A stretch of 64,000 bases of DNA from DASQHW01 sp963837155 (GTDB taxonomy: Bacteria; Actinomycetota; Acidimicrobiia; IMCC26256; PALSA-610): the NCBI GenBank assembly GCA_963837155.1, contig CAWIMB010000002.1, forward strand, positions 1,488,001-1,552,000. Direction: 5' to 3'. Shown piece after piece: positions 61,642 through 64,000 of this stretch. The position numbers and the translations under genes are program-made. Position 1 is the stretch's first letter; each line of letters opens with the position of its first letter. The notes under the pieces are model-generated. The model was not told where the DNA came from. It searched no databases and saw only the letters and a program-made list of their open reading frames with translations.

Positions 61642-62079
61642 GTGCGCATCAGGATCCAACGCCTCGACCCCGACGTCAAGCTCCCGGAACGCCGCCATCC
61701 CGGTGACGCGGGTTACGACCTGTACGCACGCTCGCCGGCGCGCTTGACGCCCGCCGGCGGGCGCGCGCTCGTACCGACGGGCGTCGCGATCGCGATCCCG
61801 GAAGGGTACGCCGGCTTCGTCCAGCCCCGATCGGGTCTCGCACTCCGTCACGGCGTGACGTGCCTGAACACCCCGGGCCTGATCGACGCCGGCTATCGCG
61901 ATGAGATCAGCGTGCTGCTGGTCAACTTCGATCCGCGGCTTGCGTTCGACGTGCAGCCCGGCGACCGCATCGCGCAGTTGGTCATTCAGCGTGTGCACGA
62001 AGTCGAGTGGGACGAGGTCGCGTCGCTGGACGACACCGCCCGCGGCACCGGCGGCTGGGGCTCGACCGGCCGCCGCTGA
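61642..62079 (+). CDS. dut: dUTP diphosphatase
   Basis: A 145-residue trimeric-type dUTPase, converting dUTP to dUMP and pyrophosphate and keeping uracil out of DNA. All five motifs are present: AGYDLYA, PRSGLALRHGV, NTPGLIDAGYRDEI, RIAQLVIQ and the C-terminal RGTGGWGSTG. It starts at GTG 61642, 11 bp after the DUF3501 stop. Confidence 0.93.
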   Translation: MRIRIQRLDPDVKLPERRHPGDAGYDLYARSPARLTPAGGRALVPTGVAIAIPEGYAGFVQPRSGLALRHGVTCLNTPGLIDAGYRDEISVLLVNFDPRLAFDVQPGDRIAQLVIQRVHEVEWDEVASLDDTARGTGGWGSTGRR

Positions 62080-62101
62080 CGCCCACTAGGGTCCGCACCC
62101 G

Positions 62102-63044
62102 ATGAGTCACGATCGCCGTTTCCGCTTCGGGGTCGGGTGTAGCAAGGCTCGGTCGCGCAAGGAGTTCACCGCGCTCGCGCGCAAGATCGAAGGGCTCGGG
62201 TACTCGACGATGTTCGTGCCCGACCACTTCGTCGAGCACGATCTCGCGCCCACGATCGCGCTCGCCCATGCCGCCGCGGTTACCGACCGGCTGCGCGTCG
62301 GCTCGTTCGTATTGGGCAACGACTACAAGCATCCCGTCGTGTGTCGCGCGAGAGATGGCGTCACTCGACTTGTTGTCCGACGGTCGCCTCGAGCTCGGCA
62401 TCGGTGCGGGTTGGATGACTGCCGACTACGAGAAGGCGGGGATGCCCCTCGACCGGCCCGGTGTGCGCATCGCACGGCTGGCCGAATCGATCACGATCAT
62501 GAAGGGGCTGTTCGCGGACGGGCCGTTCACGTTCCAGGGCGAGCACTATCAGATCACCGAGCTCGACGGTCAGCCCAAGCCGGTGCAGCAGCCGGTGCCG
62601 TTCCTGATCGGCGGTGGCGCGCCGAAGATCCTCGGCTTGGCGGCACGCGAAGCGCAGATCGTCGGCATCAACGCCAACCTGCGCTCGGGTGACGGCACGA
62701 CGCACGACACCGCGATGTCGATGACGCCGGCTGCAACGGATCAAAAGCTCGCGTGGGTGCGCGATGCCGCAGGCGATCGCTTTGCTGAGCTCGAGATCCA
62801 ATCGCTGGTCGGCTTTGTCTATGTGCGCGATGACGCGTCGAAGATCCTCGATGGCATCGCGAGCTCGTTCGGCATCACCACGGAGGAGGCACGGCTGGCG
62901 CCGCCGTGCTTGGTCGGAAGCGTTGACGACATCGTTGCGTCGCTGGAAGAACGGCGCGAGCGCTGGCAGTTCTCCTATCACGTCGTCGACGAGCAGGCGA
63001 TCGACGCGTTCGCGCCGATCGTCGCCCGGCTGGCGGGAAAGTAG
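62102..63044 (+). CDS. LLM-class flavin-dependent oxidoreductase, F420-type, copy 1 (frameshift near 62347)
   Basis: About 313 residues of the luciferase-like monooxygenase fold. FRFGVGCSKARSRKEFTALA is the family start, FVPDHFVEHDLAPTIAL follows, and after the shift DLLSDGRLELGIGAGWMTAD and FLIGGGAPKILGLAAREAQI. Actinobacterial members of this TIGR03621-like group use coenzyme F420. The frame changes near 62347: one extra base in CGTCGTGTGTCGC, after which the frame reads VAREMASLDLL as in the intact paralogue downstream. ATG 62102 lies 22 bp after dut. Confidence 0.83.
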
Positions 63045-63050
63045 GAAGCG

Positions 63051-63980
63051 ATGAAACCATTCCGGTTCGGAGTGCAGGTCTCGCAAGCGGGCTCCGCGTC
63101 GGAGTGGCGCGACAAGGCCCGCAAACTCGAAGACCTCGGCTTCTCGACGCTGTTCATGCCCGACCACTTCGGCGAGGAGCTCGCACCGCTCCCCGCGATC
63201 GCGATGGCCGCCGCCCACACGACGACACTGCGCATCGGCTCACTGGTCTTCGACAATGACTACAAGCATCCGGCGATCCTCGCCAAGGAAGCCGCGACAA
63301 TTGACCTGCTGTCGGACGGTCGTCTCGAGCTCGGCCTCGGCGCGGGATGGATGCGCACCGACTACGACCAGCTCGGTCTGCCGTACGACCCGCCGGCCGT
63401 CCGCGTCGACCGTTTCGAAGAGGCGCTGCACATCATCAAGCAGTGCTTCGCGGGCGAGAAGTTCACGTATCACGGCGAGCACTACCGCATCACCGACTAC
63501 GAGTCGTTTCCGCAGCCCGTGCAGAAGCCGCGCCCACCGCTGCTCATCGGCGGCGGCGGCAAGCGGGTGCTGTCGATCGCGGCGCGCGAGGCCGACATCG
63601 TCGGCATCAACCCGAACCTGCGCGCGGGCGCGATCGGGCGCGAAGCGTCGCTCGATTCGCTGAAGGAGAAGACCGATCTCAAAGTGCAGTGGGTCCGCGA
63701 CGCGGCGGGCGCCCGTTGGAACGACCTCGAGATCCAGATGCGCTTCTTCGTCACCAGTGTGCGGCCCGACCGCATGGCGATGGCCGAAGCCCTCGCGCCC
63801 GCGTTCGGCGTGTCGCCAGAGGAGGCGCTGGAGTCGGGTGCCGTGCTCGTCGGCACCGAAGACGAGATTGCCGAGCAGTTGCACCGCCGGCGCGAGGAGT
63901 GGGGTTTGTCGTTCGTGGTCGTGGGTTACGACAACGTCGACGAGTTCGCTCCGATCGTCGCCAAGCTCGCCGGTACCTGA
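63051..63980 (+). CDS. LLM-class flavin-dependent oxidoreductase, F420-type, copy 2
   Basis: A 309-residue protein, intact, and close to copy 1 throughout: FRFGVQVSQAGSASEWRDKA, FMPDHFGEELAPLPAIAMA, IDLLSDGRLELGLGAGWMRT, LLIGGGGKRVLSIAAREADI and a shared VQWVRDAAG segment. The TIM-barrel fold binds a reduced deazaflavin for hydride transfer to an unknown substrate. ATG 63051 lies 6 bp after copy 1, so this is a tandem duplication in one operon. The last 20 bases of the window carry no feature. Confidence 0.88.
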   Translation: MKPFRFGVQVSQAGSASEWRDKARKLEDLGFSTLFMPDHFGEELAPLPAIAMAAAHTTTLRIGSLVFDNDYKHPAILAKEAATIDLLSDGRLELGLGAGWMRTDYDQLGLPYDPPAVRVDRFEEALHIIKQCFAGEKFTYHGEHYRITDYESFPQPVQKPRPPLLIGGGGKRVLSIAAREADIVGINPNLRAGAIGREASLDSLKEKTDLKVQWVRDAAGARWNDLEIQMRFFVTSVRPDRMAMAEALAPAFGVSPEEALESGAVLVGTEDEIAEQLHRRREEWGLSFVVVGYDNVDEFAPIVAKLAGT

Positions 63981-64000
63981 CCGCAGCAGATCTGTGACGC

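Overview
The window is a GC-rich, gene-dense actinobacterial chromosome segment. An AftD-type arabinofuranosyltransferase, a polyprenol-phosphate-mannose synthase, tandem F420-type luciferase-like oxidoreductases, GTG/TTG starts and many ATGA/GTGA stop-start overlaps point to Actinobacteria. My best guess is an uncultured Acidimicrobiia-like lineage; this is inference, as no rRNA gene is present. No tRNA, rRNA, CRISPR array, insertion sequence or phage gene was recognised, and no gene-free stretch exceeds 300 bases.

Layout. (1) 1-22792: cell-envelope glycan region. It holds a UGM-like flavoprotein, a dolichol-phosphate-mannose-type GT2, two extended SDRs, a GT4, a methyltransferase, a GMC oxidoreductase with a small partner, three families of multi-membrane GT-C-like proteins each present twice, and a large AftD homologue. 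(2) 22836-30429: secreted proteins, namely one repeat protein and then three tandem paralogues made of signal peptide, FN3-like domain, Pro/Thr linker and beta-propeller. The first of the three has a structured leader. (3) 30466-31486: a thioredoxin-like gene with an in-frame TGA in the motif WASW-TGA-GC, followed by a SECIS-like hairpin. This is a probable selenoprotein. (4) 31511-33937: an ABC-F ATPase and an enoyl-CoA hydratase. (5) 33970-42106: a branched-chain-amino-acid-type (Liv) ABC system. Two substrate-binding lipoproteins face two giant fusions, LivH-LivM-LivG and MFS-LivF. (6) 42200-47139: O-methyltransferase, class II aldolase, 2-hydroxyacid dehydrogenase, crotonase and a thiolase-like protein. 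(7) 47287-53714: an oligopeptide-type (Dpp/Opp) ABC operon. Its last ATPase carries a four-helix membrane insertion. (8) 53700-60025: a tightly overlapping minus-strand operon of acyl-CoA synthetase-like protein, TetR, four-subunit 2-oxoacid:ferredoxin oxidoreductase and acyl-CoA dehydrogenase. (9) 60055-63980: Fur/PerR with its own operator, rubrerythrin, DUF3501, dUTPase and two LLM-class flavin oxidoreductases.

Regulation. A shared inverted repeat CTGAC-N6-GTCA lies at three promoters (35344, 42091, 44691). It links the second Liv binding protein, the Liv fusion operon and the crotonase/hydroxyacid-dehydrogenase divergon. A CRP-like palindrome (47335) precedes the peptide transporter, and a Fur/PerR-like palindrome sits between the -35 and -10 of fur.

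Sequence quality. Thirteen apparent single-step frameshifts interrupt otherwise intact genes, nearly all in C/G runs or CG repeats. I read them as assembly or read errors. Affected genes are annotated as one CDS across the shift, and the shift position is given in each entry.
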